This document shows positions 18,064 through 26,929 of a stretch of 64,000 nucleotides of DNA, in pieces. Numbering within the stretch: the first letter of the stretch is position 1; every line of letters starts with the position of its first letter. The notes beneath the pieces are model-generated. The model did no database searches. It saw only the letters and a program-made list of their open reading frames with translations, and was not told where the DNA came from. The position numbers were made by a program, and so were the translations under genes. The stretch comes from JABDMH01 sp965223165 (GTDB lineage: Bacteria; Bacteroidota; Bacteroidia; Chitinophagales; Saprospiraceae): assembly GCA_965223165.1 (NCBI GenBank), contig CBDCVQ010000015.1, positions 62,001 to 126,000 of the forward strand. The letters are read 5' to 3'.

Positions 18064-18458
18064 TAGGTTTGGTTTTCCAGCTTCCGATATCCCTGGTCAA
18101 GGGACATCAAGCGGCAACCAAAATAGACTTTTTTTGCAAAGCCCTCCCTATATCTGGGCATGACATATCGCGCAGCCAGGGAACCATGTTCAAACAGACT
18201 GGGTTTGGTGCGCAAAGGGCATTGTTCGCCAAGTTGGTACATTGTTGACCGCCACGCCGAGGCTCTGCCATGGGCACTCACTCCACCCGCGATTCGTTAG
18301 TCAAGGAGCATTCCACCATGGACCCGTAGAAGGAAACTGACTAAGCCAGCCAGCGCGGCTTAAGTACGAACGAGTGCCACCAAGGTAATTTATCGCAGGC
18401 AAGCCGTCGGCTAGAGCTCAGAAGTGGTAGCTTCGCAGAAAATTACAAAGAACAGGCT
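18064..18458. other. Intergenic, nothing recognised
   Basis: About 395 bp between the divergent Tas and SDR genes. One 72-codon open frame on the minus strand has no family features and is not called. No convincing promoter was found; TAGCTTCG near 18432 is one mismatch from the -7 consensus. Confidence 0.4.
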
Positions 18459-19217
18459 ATGAGATTTGACGAGCAGACCGTGCTCATCAGTGGTGGAAGC
18501 CGAGGCATCGGAGCAGCCATCGCGACAGCCTTTGCTGCCCGCGGTGCGAAAGTGGCAATCAACTATGTGCGCAATGAACAGGCGGCCCAAAAACACCTGG
18601 ACACGCTGGAGGGCAACGGGCACATCCATCTCCAAGGGGACGTGGCAAGGGAGCGGGACTGCCAGTCGCTGATCGATGCAGCGGTGAAGCATTTTGGACG
18701 ACTAGACATCTTGATCAATAATGCGGGCATTCATGAGCAGCATCCCCTCGAAGAGGTGGATTATGCCAACTGGAACCGGATCTGGAGAGAAACCTTGGAA
18801 GTCAACCTCCTCGGTCCGGCACGGCTCATGTATCTCGCCGCACGTCAGATGATGTCGCAAGGCGCGGGCCGCATTGTGAATGTCTCCTCTCGAGGAGCCT
18901 TCCGCGGCGAACCTGATCAGCCGGCCTATGGCGCAAGCAAAGGCGGACTCAATGCCCTGGGACAGTCCCTGGCCCAAAAGCTGGCGCCCCATGGTGTATT
19001 TGTGGGTACGGTAGCCCCGGGTTTCGTGGAGACGGATCTGGCTCGAACCATTTTGGAGGGACCTCGAGGAGATCAGATCAAGAATCAAAGTCCATTAAAG
19101 CGTGTGGCACGTCCGGAGGAAGTCGCCTATGCGGTGCTGTTTCTAGCCTCCAAGGGATCAGAGTTCTCTACCGGTACCATCATCGATGTCAACGGTGCCT
19201 CCTATCTGAGATCATAA
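18459..19217 (+). CDS. Short-chain dehydrogenase/reductase, FabG-like
   Basis: 252 aa, classical SDR: cofactor motif GGSRGIG, NNAG, catalytic Ser (NVSSRGAF) and YGASK. The basic residue after the glycine motif (NYVRNE) suggests NADP(H). The C-terminus IIDVNGASYLRS is typical. Substrate not predictable. The last codon is TAA at 19215-19217. Confidence 0.9.
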   Translation: MRFDEQTVLISGGSRGIGAAIATAFAARGAKVAINYVRNEQAAQKHLDTLEGNGHIHLQGDVARERDCQSLIDAAVKHFGRLDILINNAGIHEQHPLEEVDYANWNRIWRETLEVNLLGPARLMYLAARQMMSQGAGRIVNVSSRGAFRGEPDQPAYGASKGGLNALGQSLAQKLAPHGVFVGTVAPGFVETDLARTILEGPRGDQIKNQSPLKRVARPEEVAYAVLFLASKGSEFSTGTIIDVNGASYLRS

Positions 19218-19275
19218 AATGGCAGCTTGGCATGCCCTGTATACCCGACCGGTCCGATCCGTTTGAATTTCCGGC

Positions 19276-20067
19276 TTATTGCCCAGGCAATGGATCCCGT
19301 CGGAGCACAATGGTCTGCAGAATGGATGTCTGCATACCAGGCACCTGAGATCCATCCGGATATACCAATGCCAGTCCGATGGTATTCTGCCCCATAGGTA
19401 GGCCTTCAATGTAGTAGGGTTGCCACTTGTCCAGGAGGGTTACCTCGCCATTGACCTGCACTTTGACCCGGTGCTCACCGCCGATATCGGCATTGACCGG
19501 ATAGAAGTCCAGCATGACCTTCTTGGTATCGTCACCCACATAGGTGCCCTTGGGCCGACTGTAAAACAGTAAAGGCTCGACAATCTCTTCCGTCTCCCGA
19601 ATGGTACCGTCGGTCACCATCACCCGCTGCACGATATGGGCGTCATCCGTCTTGATACTCTCGTGATAGGATCTGGACAAAAAAGCCAGCAGATTGTGTG
19701 TACCGTCAGATATGTCATAGTCAAAAGAGGACGTGTATTGGGCGGAGTAGGGCTGTCGATTGACGATCAGGTGTATATGCTGCCCCTTGGCTGAGTTGGC
19801 ACACATCTTCTTGCCAGCATCGGGCGTCTGCTCACCCAGCTTGTACTTCCTTCCACTGATGGTAAAATCAAAGCGACCATTGCGATAGGTCATCGATTCG
19901 ATCTTGGCATCTCGATATTGCGTAGACTTGGAGAAAGGCGTGATCTTGTATTTCCTTGGCTGCTCAGTGCTGTCGGCAGCGGTATCTGCATCCGCCGAGC
20001 GGTCCGACTTACATGCCACAAGGGCCAACAGCAAAAAAAGACAAATAGTGATCCCTGATTGTTTCAT
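19276..20067 (-). CDS. Hypothetical lipoprotein
   Basis: 263 aa from the ATG at 20065-20067 (MKQSGITICLFLLLALVACK); the 16 residues upstream do not fit a signal. The lipobox is LVAC. A low-complexity Ala/Asp/Ser linker (about 22-35) is followed by a beta-rich domain with no motif I recognise. It contains HIHLIVNRQPY, which recalls periplasmic DUF4399-like cupredoxin-type proteins, but I cannot confirm this. Confidence 0.75.
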   Translation of the reverse strand: MKQSGITICLFLLLALVACKSDRSADADTAADSTEQPRKYKITPFSKSTQYRDAKIESMTYRNGRFDFTISGRKYKLGEQTPDAGKKMCANSAKGQHIHLIVNRQPYSAQYTSSFDYDISDGTHNLLAFLSRSYHESIKTDDAHIVQRVMVTDGTIRETEEIVEPLLFYSRPKGTYVGDDTKKVMLDFYPVNADIGGEHRVKVQVNGEVTLLDKWQPYYIEGLPMGQNTIGLALVYPDGSQVPGMQTSILQTIVLRRDPLPGQ

Positions 20068-20203
20068 TTTGAAGTATTTGCGTTGATGCCGCCAAAGGTA
20101 ACAACTTCCCCGCATCTTTACGGGCGATCATAAGGCGCAATTAGGCCCAATACGGGGCAGTGGCAATGATGAGACCATTGCCCTGGGGCAGTTAAGTCCA
20201 TGG

Positions 20204-20806
20204 CTAAGCTCTCCTGCGATCACGGGTCTTCTGACGATGTTTCTTTCGCTTCTCCTTTTGTCTCAACTTCTTTTTTCGCAACCGCTCACGCTTCTTCGTC
20301 CGATCTACTTGGAAGAGTCCTCGCCTTTTGGACTTACCCTTGATCTTCTTGATAAAAACATAGCGCAAACTGATGGCCGTCTCCGACTCGAAGGCCCCAG
20401 TGCCCACGTTGAGGTGGTAGAGTGGCTTGTAGTCCCAAGACAGGTTGAGCCGGCCCAGAGTCACTTCAGCACCCGCAATGGCGGTGACGCCCCGGCGACT
20501 GAAGTCTGCCCCCTCCGAGGTGGACACCCACCGATTGTGCAGCCCTCCACCGAGGTAGAAGTTGAACCGTCGCGATAGCAGTGGACGATGCGTCTGCACG
20601 AGGATCGTACCGGTAGTCTCCTGCTGGGTGGCACTGGATGATACTATCCCTTCTACAGTCAGGCGCTCCAGTATACGTTGCTGCATGGTGATGCCAAAGT
20701 CAGTGCCCATCCGCAAGCCGACGGCCGTCACGTATGATTGTGCCCATGCCGGGACGGTGCTCAACGCAAAGAGCAGGGACAAAGTTGTGAATTCTCGTGC
20801 GTCCAT
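20204..20806 (-). CDS. Small outer-membrane beta-barrel-like protein with basic tail
   Basis: 200 aa. Signal peptide to about residue 22 (PAWAQ). Residues 23-150 alternate short amphipathic beta strands and glycines (FNFYLGGGLHNRW, VTAIAGAEVTLGRLNLSWDY) and end SLRYVFIKK, like a small OMP barrel. Residues 155-200 are then almost entirely Lys, Arg, Gln and Glu. A basic tail after a barrel is unusual and may face the periplasm to bind peptidoglycan or nucleic acid; that is inference. Confidence 0.75.
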   Translation of the reverse strand: MDAREFTTLSLLFALSTVPAWAQSYVTAVGLRMGTDFGITMQQRILERLTVEGIVSSSATQQETTGTILVQTHRPLLSRRFNFYLGGGLHNRWVSTSEGADFSRRGVTAIAGAEVTLGRLNLSWDYKPLYHLNVGTGAFESETAISLRYVFIKKIKGKSKRRGLFQVDRTKKRERLRKKKLRQKEKRKKHRQKTRDRRRA

Positions 20807-21046
20807 AATTTATTGATGGTCATGCTCCTAACCATGGTGACTGAGCATTTAGTATTTAATCACAGGACATTAATGGGGGTTTAACGTTGTGGGATGGAAA
20901 TCGCATCAGCCGATTGGCAAATTGTCGCTCAGACCCGTTCGGATGCCGATTCGGCGGTCGAGTTGTTCCGCCAACCCAGGAGACATTTTCAATCAAGGTG
21001 CATTCCCTGCACAGTGCATAAAGCCACGTATTAATACCTTGCATGC

Positions 21047-21892
21047 GTGGAATACTGGCACGCACTCAGGTCTTACTGGCGCTACTTCTGGCGAGCGCGC
21101 ACTAAGTATGACATACACTCGCCCTTCTTATATGCCTTTGTCACAGCCGTGCTGGAAAACCGAGTAGCCCCGGCCGACGCATCGGCCATTGAGCGGCTCC
21201 GGGTGAAACTCCGGCAAGATCGCACGGTCCTGCCACCTGACCAACAAGGGGCTGGATCCATCTCGCGAGGTGACCGGGTGGATCGCGTGGCAGCGAGCTC
21301 GCTTTCTCCAAGGTGGCATTGCCGGCTCCTCTACCACCTGGTCCGGCATTTTCGGTCGCAGACGATCCTGGAGCTGGGCACTTCGCTGGGGATCTCCACG
21401 CTGTACCTGCATCTGGCGAATCCCAAAGCTGAGTTGGTCTCGATCGAGGGGCGAGCCTCCATCTGGCAACGGGCGAATCAACACATAAACCAACTGGGCA
21501 ATAGAAAGAGGGTGCGGCTCCTCCATGGCAGTTTTGCCGAGCGGCTACCGGAGGTATTGCCTTCGCTGGACCCTTTGGATCTTTATTTTATCGATGGCGA
21601 TCACCGGTATGAAGCAGTCTTGGCCAACTACCATCTGGCTGCTGCGCACCTGCATGCGGGTTCGGTCGTCATCGTGCACGATATCTACTGGTCGCGAGGG
21701 ATGACCCGAGCCTGGCACGCGCTGCAAGAAAGAAGCGAGGTGAAACTGTCGGTCGACCTGTATCACTTGGGACTCCTCTTCTACGACACTCGCCTGGGTC
21801 GGGTGCGGCACGAGACGCTGATCCGGTGGCTTTACAAACCTTGGCGTATGGGATTCTTTGCCTCTAGTGGGGTCAACGATCGGAGCTCCTAA
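21047..21892 (+). CDS. Class I SAM-dependent methyltransferase, O-methyltransferase type
   Basis: 281 aa. The N-terminal helix is rich in Trp/Tyr (YWHALRSYWRYFWRAR). The Rossmann core starts at ILELGTSLGISTLYLHLA (motif I), continues through VSIEGR (motif II) to DLYFIDGDHRYEAV (motif III/IV, metal-binding Asp) and VVIVHDIYWSRGM. Such proteins methylate small hydroxylated or catechol-like molecules; the substrate is unknown. Its last 20 bp overlap the convergent AAA ATPase gene. Confidence 0.88.
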   Translation: MEYWHALRSYWRYFWRARTKYDIHSPFLYAFVTAVLENRVAPADASAIERLRVKLRQDRTVLPPDQQGAGSISRGDRVDRVAASSLSPRWHCRLLYHLVRHFRSQTILELGTSLGISTLYLHLANPKAELVSIEGRASIWQRANQHINQLGNRKRVRLLHGSFAERLPEVLPSLDPLDLYFIDGDHRYEAVLANYHLAAAHLHAGSVVIVHDIYWSRGMTRAWHALQERSEVKLSVDLYHLGLLFYDTRLGRVRHETLIRWLYKPWRMGFFASSGVNDRSS

Positions 21893-24533
21893 AGCCGATG
21901 CGACTCTTATTAAAGACAAACTGATCGGTGTTGCTCTCAAACTCTTGCACGTCGAGCAGGTAGATCAGATCAAGGTCCCGGCGGTCTTCTTCCGAAGTGC
22001 TGGCGAGTCTCAAATTCTGATTTTTGATGGCTTGATCGACCACCGTCCTCACCGTCCGCGCATTGCCAAAGTAACGGTCGCGGTACTGCCTCAGAAAGGC
22101 CAAATAGCTACGCAAGTGCAAGCCGGCATCCGACTTGAGCTTGTATCCTTTGTCCGCCAGCATTTTCTCGGCGATCTGATAGAGCTCCGACTCAGAATAG
22201 TCCTCGAAGCGTAACATCTTGTCAAATCTGCTGCGAAGCCCGGGATTGGCCTTGAGGAAGGTTTCCATGTTTTCGGGATAGCCGGCAGCAAACACGTAGA
22301 ACTCACCCCGGTGGTCCTCCATACGCTTGAGTATGGTCTGGATTACTTCGTTGCCATAGTCGGTGGAGGAACCCGCATGATTGCGAGAAGTCAGCGAATA
22401 GGCCTCATCAATAAAGAGGACGCCGCCCATAGCTTCATCAATGCGTTCGGCAGTCTTGATCGCGGTCTGCCCGACGAAGCCGGCTACCAAACCTTGGCGA
22501 TCCGTTTCGACCATGTGGCCACGCTCCAGAATGCCTAGCGCCTTGTAGATCTTGGTCAGGATGCGGGCAACCGTGGTCTTGCCTGTACCCGGATTGCCGA
22601 TGAAGACCGTATGCAGGTTGAACGTGTTCATCACGCTCTTGCCCGCTGATCGATAGTAAGTGACGAGGTCGACTAGTTCCCGGATCTCCTTTTTGATCGA
22701 TGCAATGCCGATCAAGGCGTCCAGTTCGGCCATGGAACTCTCCAGTAGCTTGGCGTCGACGGGAATCTTGGGGTGGTACTTGGCCGGATAGATATTCACT
22801 TTTTCCACATCCTCCAGCTTGACCGTCCGGAGGGCATCTATACTGAGTGCCTCCAGATCCTTCTTCTTCATCACCCGCAGACCCAGGTTGATTTTGGCGC
22901 GATCCAACAGGTCAAAGACAAAACGGGCATTGCCAAAGGTGCGATCCCGCTTTCTAAACGCTTCAGTGATTAATTCTTCAATACGCCGTTGGGCGGCCCG
23001 GGTCAATTTGATCAACTTCCGCTTACTAGCGTACTTGGAGATCTCGGCCAGCTCCTGTGGCATAAAATCCGGAAACTCGTAGATCAATTTGAATCGACTC
23101 TTGAGACCGGGATTCGAATTGAGAAAGTGGTACATCTCCTTGGGATACCCGGCGGCAATAATGGCCAGATCGCCATCACCGTTGGACATCTCCTTCATGA
23201 GTATTTCAATCACCTCTCGGCCAAAGTCCTTGGTATCGTCATTGGTCCTGGCCAGCGAGTAAGCCTCGTCGATAAAGAGCACCCCTCCCCTGGCCTTCTC
23301 AATCGCCTCCTTGACCTTCGGCGCGGTCTGTCCGATGTACTCACCCACCAGATCCACCCGATCGACCTGGTGCACATGCCCCGATGAAAGCAGCCCCATC
23401 TTCTTGTAGATCTTGCCCATCATCCCGGCCACCGTGGTCTTGCCGGTCCCAGGGTTACCAATAAAGACGGAGTGGATATTGATGTCCTCCTCTTCTGCAA
23501 ATCCTCGCTCCCGCCTCAGCTGAAGGAACTGGATGTACTTGGCGTGGTCGCGAACCCGCTTTTTGATCTCTTCCAAGCCGATCAACTCATCCAGCTTGCC
23601 GAGCACATCCTCGAAGGTTTCGCTCAGGTCCTCATCTGGCATGAGGATCATCGGCTGTTTGCGGTGAGGGAGCTTGACAGCCGGTACTCCCCTGACAAAC
23701 TCATTGTTGACTTCATAAGGGATGACGGCAATCAGGTGATCCATAAAGACCAACTCCAGGGAGTAGTTGCCGTTGCGCCAGGAGTTCTTCACATTACTTC
23801 CCCATCCGGCGGTGATGGTGATAAACTCCTCGTTTTTCTTGATGCTTTGCAATCGCACCACCTGACCCTTCAGCTCTCTGGCCCCATTGTAGAATTTGGC
23901 AAAGAGTTCGCACTGCCATTTCTGGCTATTGTTGATATTTCGAAAGACAAACTCGCCGTAGATGTAGCGAGTCTCCTCACCGCTGAAGATCTTGTAATAG
24001 TTACGCTCCTCCTCGGGCAGATCGTCAAACGGACCTTCGTAAAGTCGCAAAGACTTGAGCTCCAGGTAGGGATTGAAGTTAGAAAGGACGGGATCTCGCG
24101 CTTCCTCGACATAGAAGTATTTGGAAGCCTCCTTTTCCTCGCCGACCCAAGCCTCCCAATAGTAGGTGCCCTTTTTCCAAAAGGATCCTTCGTTCTTATT
24201 TCCCCAGCCCTCTCGTAAGTACACGATCTGATCGAAGCGGCTGACCTTCTTGGTCAGGGATAATTCACAAAGCTCTTTGCGCTTACCGCGATTGATCGAA
24301 AAGCACTTTAGCTTGATCGAAATCTCCCAATCTGACTCATCAAACAGCTTATTGTAGAAAGACAACTCCGCGTAGATATAGGACACCTCGTATCGATCGA
24401 ATACCTGTCGATACTTCTTCTTGTTGTCCGCCAACCACTCCGTGGAGGCATAGACCTTGAGGTCCTTAAACTTATAGTTCTTGGGAGATCCAGCCTGATT
24501 GATCTTATCCACAACTTGAGTTATACATGTCAA
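21873..24533 (-). CDS. Double-AAA (CbbX/SpoVK-type) ATPase with duplicated N-terminal module
   Basis: 886 aa. Two CbbX-like AAA+ domains stand in tandem. AAA1: Walker A GNPGTGKTT (359-367), pore loop GEYIGQT (397-403), Walker B GGVLFIDE (416-423), arginine finger NPGLKSRF (474-481). AAA2: the same motifs at 646-654, 684-690, 703-710 and 763-770. All catalytic residues are intact in both. Residues 53-143 and 190-275 are diverged copies of one beta-rich module with pattern YIY.E..F.N, W, GWG, SW/FW+.G.Y..E. CbbX-type ATPases remodel protein complexes by threading through a central pore, so the module pair may be a substrate or ligand sensor; that is inference. The gene is alone, convergent with a methyltransferase. 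Confidence 0.88.
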   Translation of the reverse strand: MTCITQVVDKINQAGSPKNYKFKDLKVYASTEWLADNKKKYRQVFDRYEVSYIYAELSFYNKLFDESDWEISIKLKCFSINRGKRKELCELSLTKKVSRFDQIVYLREGWGNKNEGSFWKKGTYYWEAWVGEEKEASKYFYVEEARDPVLSNFNPYLELKSLRLYEGPFDDLPEEERNYYKIFSGEETRYIYGEFVFRNINNSQKWQCELFAKFYNGARELKGQVVRLQSIKKNEEFITITAGWGSNVKNSWRNGNYSLELVFMDHLIAVIPYEVNNEFVRGVPAVKLPHRKQPMILMPDEDLSETFEDVLGKLDELIGLEEIKKRVRDHAKYIQFLQLRRERGFAEEEDINIHSVFIGNPGTGKTTVAGMMGKIYKKMGLLSSGHVHQVDRVDLVGEYIGQTAPKVKEAIEKARGGVLFIDEAYSLARTNDDTKDFGREVIEILMKEMSNGDGDLAIIAAGYPKEMYHFLNSNPGLKSRFKLIYEFPDFMPQELAEISKYASKRKLIKLTRAAQRRIEELITEAFRKRDRTFGNARFVFDLLDRAKINLGLRVMKKKDLEALSIDALRTVKLEDVEKVNIYPAKYHPKIPVDAKLLESSMAELDALIGIASIKKEIRELVDLVTYYRSAGKSVMNTFNLHTVFIGNPGTGKTTVARILTKIYKALGILERGHMVETDRQGLVAGFVGQTAIKTAERIDEAMGGVLFIDEAYSLTSRNHAGSSTDYGNEVIQTILKRMEDHRGEFYVFAAGYPENMETFLKANPGLRSRFDKMLRFEDYSESELYQIAEKMLADKGYKLKSDAGLHLRSYLAFLRQYRDRYFGNARTVRTVVDQAIKNQNLRLASTSEEDRRDLDLIYLLDVQEFESNTDQFVFNKSRIGFRSSDR

Positions 24534-24759
24534 TTTACTCTTTTATAACGTTTGCGGCGTGAAATAAATGTGATTTGAGGCTTCCCTAGGGGTCCCCACC
24601 CCCGCTCCGAATCGACCTTCCGAACATGCACCATCCGTAAATGCGCATCCTGACAATCTGAGGCGAACTCGGAACTTCTACCCAGCTGTTGCTGTATACA
24701 CTGCATAAAGCGGCTGGAGCGACCTCTTGACACCAGTTAAGATACGCTGCAACAAAGAG

Positions 24760-24790
24760 TTGAAAAGTAGGTCGAATCCATATACTTTTG
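24760..24790 (+). promoter_or_regulatory. Promoter of the fdx-iscX-kdsC-ubiA-maf operon
   Basis: TTG at 24760-24762 and TACTTTTG at 24783-24790 with 20 nt between them, a full match to the Bacteroidota vegetative promoter. The fdx ATG is at 24825, giving a leader of about 28 nt. Confidence 0.75.
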
Positions 24791-24824
24791 TGCGCTGAGC
24801 CGCGAAAACGACGGAGACAATTAC

Positions 24825-25166
24825 ATGGCGATAGTAAGATTCAGTTTTGAGGACAAGGACATTGATCCGGTGGAAGTGAAGGATGCTGAGGCAGGGTTCT
24901 CCATCCTTGAAATAGCGGAGGACAATGACGTCCACTTAAATCACAACTGCGGTGGTGTCTGTGCCTGCAGCACCTGCCATGTGTACATTGAAGAAGGCGA
25001 TGAGTACCTCGAAGAGATCTCAGACAAGGAGGAAGACTTTATTGACCGGGCTATTGACCCTCGCCTGGAGTCGCGGCTGGGATGCCAATGCATCATTCTA
25101 GAGGACGATGCGGTGGTGGAGGTGACCATCCCTGATCAGCGTCGTATCATCGGTCACGAACATTGA
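24825..25166 (+). CDS. fdx: Adrenodoxin-type [2Fe-2S] ferredoxin
   Basis: 113 aa, acidic. Ligands follow the adrenodoxin pattern C-x5-C-x2-C...C: CGGVCACSTC and later GCQC; there is an extra Cys inside the first spacer. Ferredoxins of this type supply electrons to iron-sulfur cluster assembly. The neighbour iscX supports that role, although no iscS/iscU/sufBCD genes are in the window. First gene of the operon; 31 bp precede iscX. Confidence 0.93.
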   Translation: MAIVRFSFEDKDIDPVEVKDAEAGFSILEIAEDNDVHLNHNCGGVCACSTCHVYIEEGDEYLEEISDKEEDFIDRAIDPRLESRLGCQCIILEDDAVVEVTIPDQRRIIGHEH

Positions 25167-25197
25167 CAATTTTATCACGAAGCAAATCTGCCGTCCT

Positions 25198-25446
25198 ATG
25201 TCATTTGAAGCCTTTGACGACCTGCCCATACAGTGGACTGACCACGAAGACATCGCGATGAAACTGTACGAACGTTTCGGTGACGAATTTGACGAGGCCA
25301 AAATCTATCGCATCCGCTTTACGGACCTGCTGGATTGGATCTTGGAGATTCCCACCTTCGAAGGGAAGCGGGAAGGCAGCTCCGAAGGGCACCTGGAGCA
25401 GATCCAGGCCAAGTGGGTCTACGAATGGAGAGACAATAATCGCTAG
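25198..25446 (+). CDS. iscX: IscX (YfhJ) iron-sulfur assembly adaptor
   Basis: 82 aa, acidic and helical, with the diagnostic DLLDWILEIPTF segment followed by K.EGSSEGHLEQIQAKWVYEW. IscX binds the cysteine desulfurase IscS and iron and modulates cluster assembly. Length is slightly longer than in E. coli (66 aa) because of an N-terminal extension. It directly follows the ferredoxin gene, as iscX follows fdx in isc operons. Confidence 0.88.
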   Translation: MSFEAFDDLPIQWTDHEDIAMKLYERFGDEFDEAKIYRIRFTDLLDWILEIPTFEGKREGSSEGHLEQIQAKWVYEWRDNNR

Positions 25447-25470
25447 TTCGGCGACTTCGCAGACCACCCG

Positions 25471-25989
25471 ATGAATTATCTAAAGAAGTTTCGCAACATT
25501 CGCACATTCCTCCTGGATGTGGACGGCGTATTGACCTCCGGGCACATCCTTCTGGATGCCCAGGGCAACATGCTGCGGAGCCTATCCGTACGAGATGGCT
25601 ATGCCATGCGCGTAGCTGCCCGCCGGGGCTACCGCATCGCGATCATCAGTGGGGGCACCACGCCCGGAGGAATGAACCGCTTTAAGGAGCTCGGGCTCAA
25701 AGACATACACTTTGGCGTGCAGGACAAAGTGGCCGTGTACCAACAGCTCGTCGAGAAATATCAGTTGGACCCGGAGACGGTCCTTTACCTGGGGGACGAT
25801 CTGCCGGACCTGGAGGTGATGCGATCGGTCGGTTTGCCATGCTGCCCCCGGGACGCTGTCGATGAGATCCGCGATCTCTCCCTCTACATCTCGCCTAAGG
25901 CAGGGGGTGAAGGCTGTGTCCGTGACGTCATCGAAAAAGTGCTCAAGTTGCGCGGCGACTGGCCCGGATACCCGACGATTTCGATCTGA
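25471..25989 (+). CDS. kdsC: 3-deoxy-D-manno-octulosonate-8-phosphate phosphatase
   Basis: 172 aa HAD phosphatase without a cap domain: FLLDVDGVLTSG (nucleophile Asp), IISGGTTPGGMNRFKELG, GVQDKVAVYQQL and YLGDDLPDLEVM. Removes phosphate from KDO-8-P in lipid A/LPS core synthesis; it functions as a tetramer. The C-terminal SPKAGGEGCVRDVIEKVL is typical. Begins 24 bp after iscX; its end lies near or overlaps the prenyltransferase start. Confidence 0.9.
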   Translation: MNYLKKFRNIRTFLLDVDGVLTSGHILLDAQGNMLRSLSVRDGYAMRVAARRGYRIAIISGGTTPGGMNRFKELGLKDIHFGVQDKVAVYQQLVEKYQLDPETVLYLGDDLPDLEVMRSVGLPCCPRDAVDEIRDLSLYISPKAGGEGCVRDVIEKVLKLRGDWPGYPTISI

Positions 25990-26026
25990 CAAATCGTACT
26001 TTGGGGATGAGCTAGTCGGTGAGCTA

Positions 26027-26929
26027 TTGCATTTTCTCCATTTGATCCGATATCCGAATCTGCTGATCACCTTGGGTGTCCAGTGGCTTTGCTTTCAATA
26101 CCTGCTGGTGCCGCTACTACCCTACCCGGTCCCCTTCCCCTTCGACCTCGCTACCTCCCTGCTTTTGATGGGTGCCACCATGGCCGCATTAGCTGGTGGC
26201 AATGTCATCAATGACCTGCATGATATCGAGGCGGACCGGATCAACAAACCCGAGCGGCAACTGATCGGTCGACATATCAGTGTGCGGACAGGTTGGATAA
26301 TCTATGGGGCCATGCTGATCGTCTCCGGCCTGTTGACCATCGCCTACTGGTGGCTAAATCCCGGTCTCACCGTGCCCTTGGTGGTTTGTGGTGCCTCTGT
26401 ACTGCTGTGGATCTACGCCCGCTGGCTCAAGCAGCGACCCGTAGTGGGCAATCTCACCGTTGCCCTGCTTTGCGGCCTGGCCATATGGATGTTTCTCTTG
26501 GCTTTCCGACCGGCCTTAGAAGACGCGACCACCTATCCGGCCGCCCATACCTACTTTGTCCTATTTGCTTCCTTCGGGGTGCTGGCTACCTGGTACCGAG
26601 AAATGGTCAAAGACTGGCAAGATCGTCGCGGGGACGCTCAAGCAGGACTCCGCACGCTCGCAGTGATACTACCCCAATCGGTCAATCGCCGGCTCCTTTT
26701 GCTGGTATTGGCCCTGCTGATGCTCCTGCTGCTAGGTAGTGGTGTGGTGCTAGCTCATCAGTTGGGCTTCCAAGGATTTCTCTACCTGGGGGGATTGGTA
26801 CTAACCACAGCACTGCTGGCTGTAAGCACCTCCAGGGCAGAGACCAAGCACGATTTTGCCAGGCTGAGCTTCTGGACAAAGTTGTACTTCGTCCAGGGCA
26901 TGCTTTATGTTATCTTTTGGCATGTCTAA
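26027..26929 (+). CDS. UbiA-family prenyltransferase
   Basis: About 300 aa if translation begins at the TTG at 26027 (LHFLHLIRYPNLLITLGVQW), which matches the usual N-terminus. No ATG fits: the only long ATG-initiated reading starts at 25862 inside kdsC and adds an unlike peptide. Eight or nine hydrophobic segments. The two Asp-rich motifs are NVINDLHDIEADRINKPER and DWQDRRGDAQAG, which bind Mg-prenyl diphosphate. The family moves prenyl chains to aromatic or glycerol phosphate acceptors; the acceptor here is unknown. Its stop overlaps the maf start by 8 nt (ATGTCTAA), a coupling arrangement. Confidence 0.85.
   Translation: MHFLHLIRYPNLLITLGVQWLCFQYLLVPLLPYPVPFPFDLATSLLLMGATMAALAGGNVINDLHDIEADRINKPERQLIGRHISVRTGWIIYGAMLIVSGLLTIAYWWLNPGLTVPLVVCGASVLLWIYARWLKQRPVVGNLTVALLCGLAIWMFLLAFRPALEDATTYPAAHTYFVLFASFGVLATWYREMVKDWQDRRGDAQAGLRTLAVILPQSVNRRLLLLVLALLMLLLLGSGVVLAHQLGFQGFLYLGGLVLTTALLAVSTSRAETKHDFARLSFWTKLYFVQGMLYVIFWHV

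Noticed and set aside
18063..18281. 72-codon minus-strand frame next to tas
   Set aside because: No domain, odd composition, overlaps the expected promoter area of tas.
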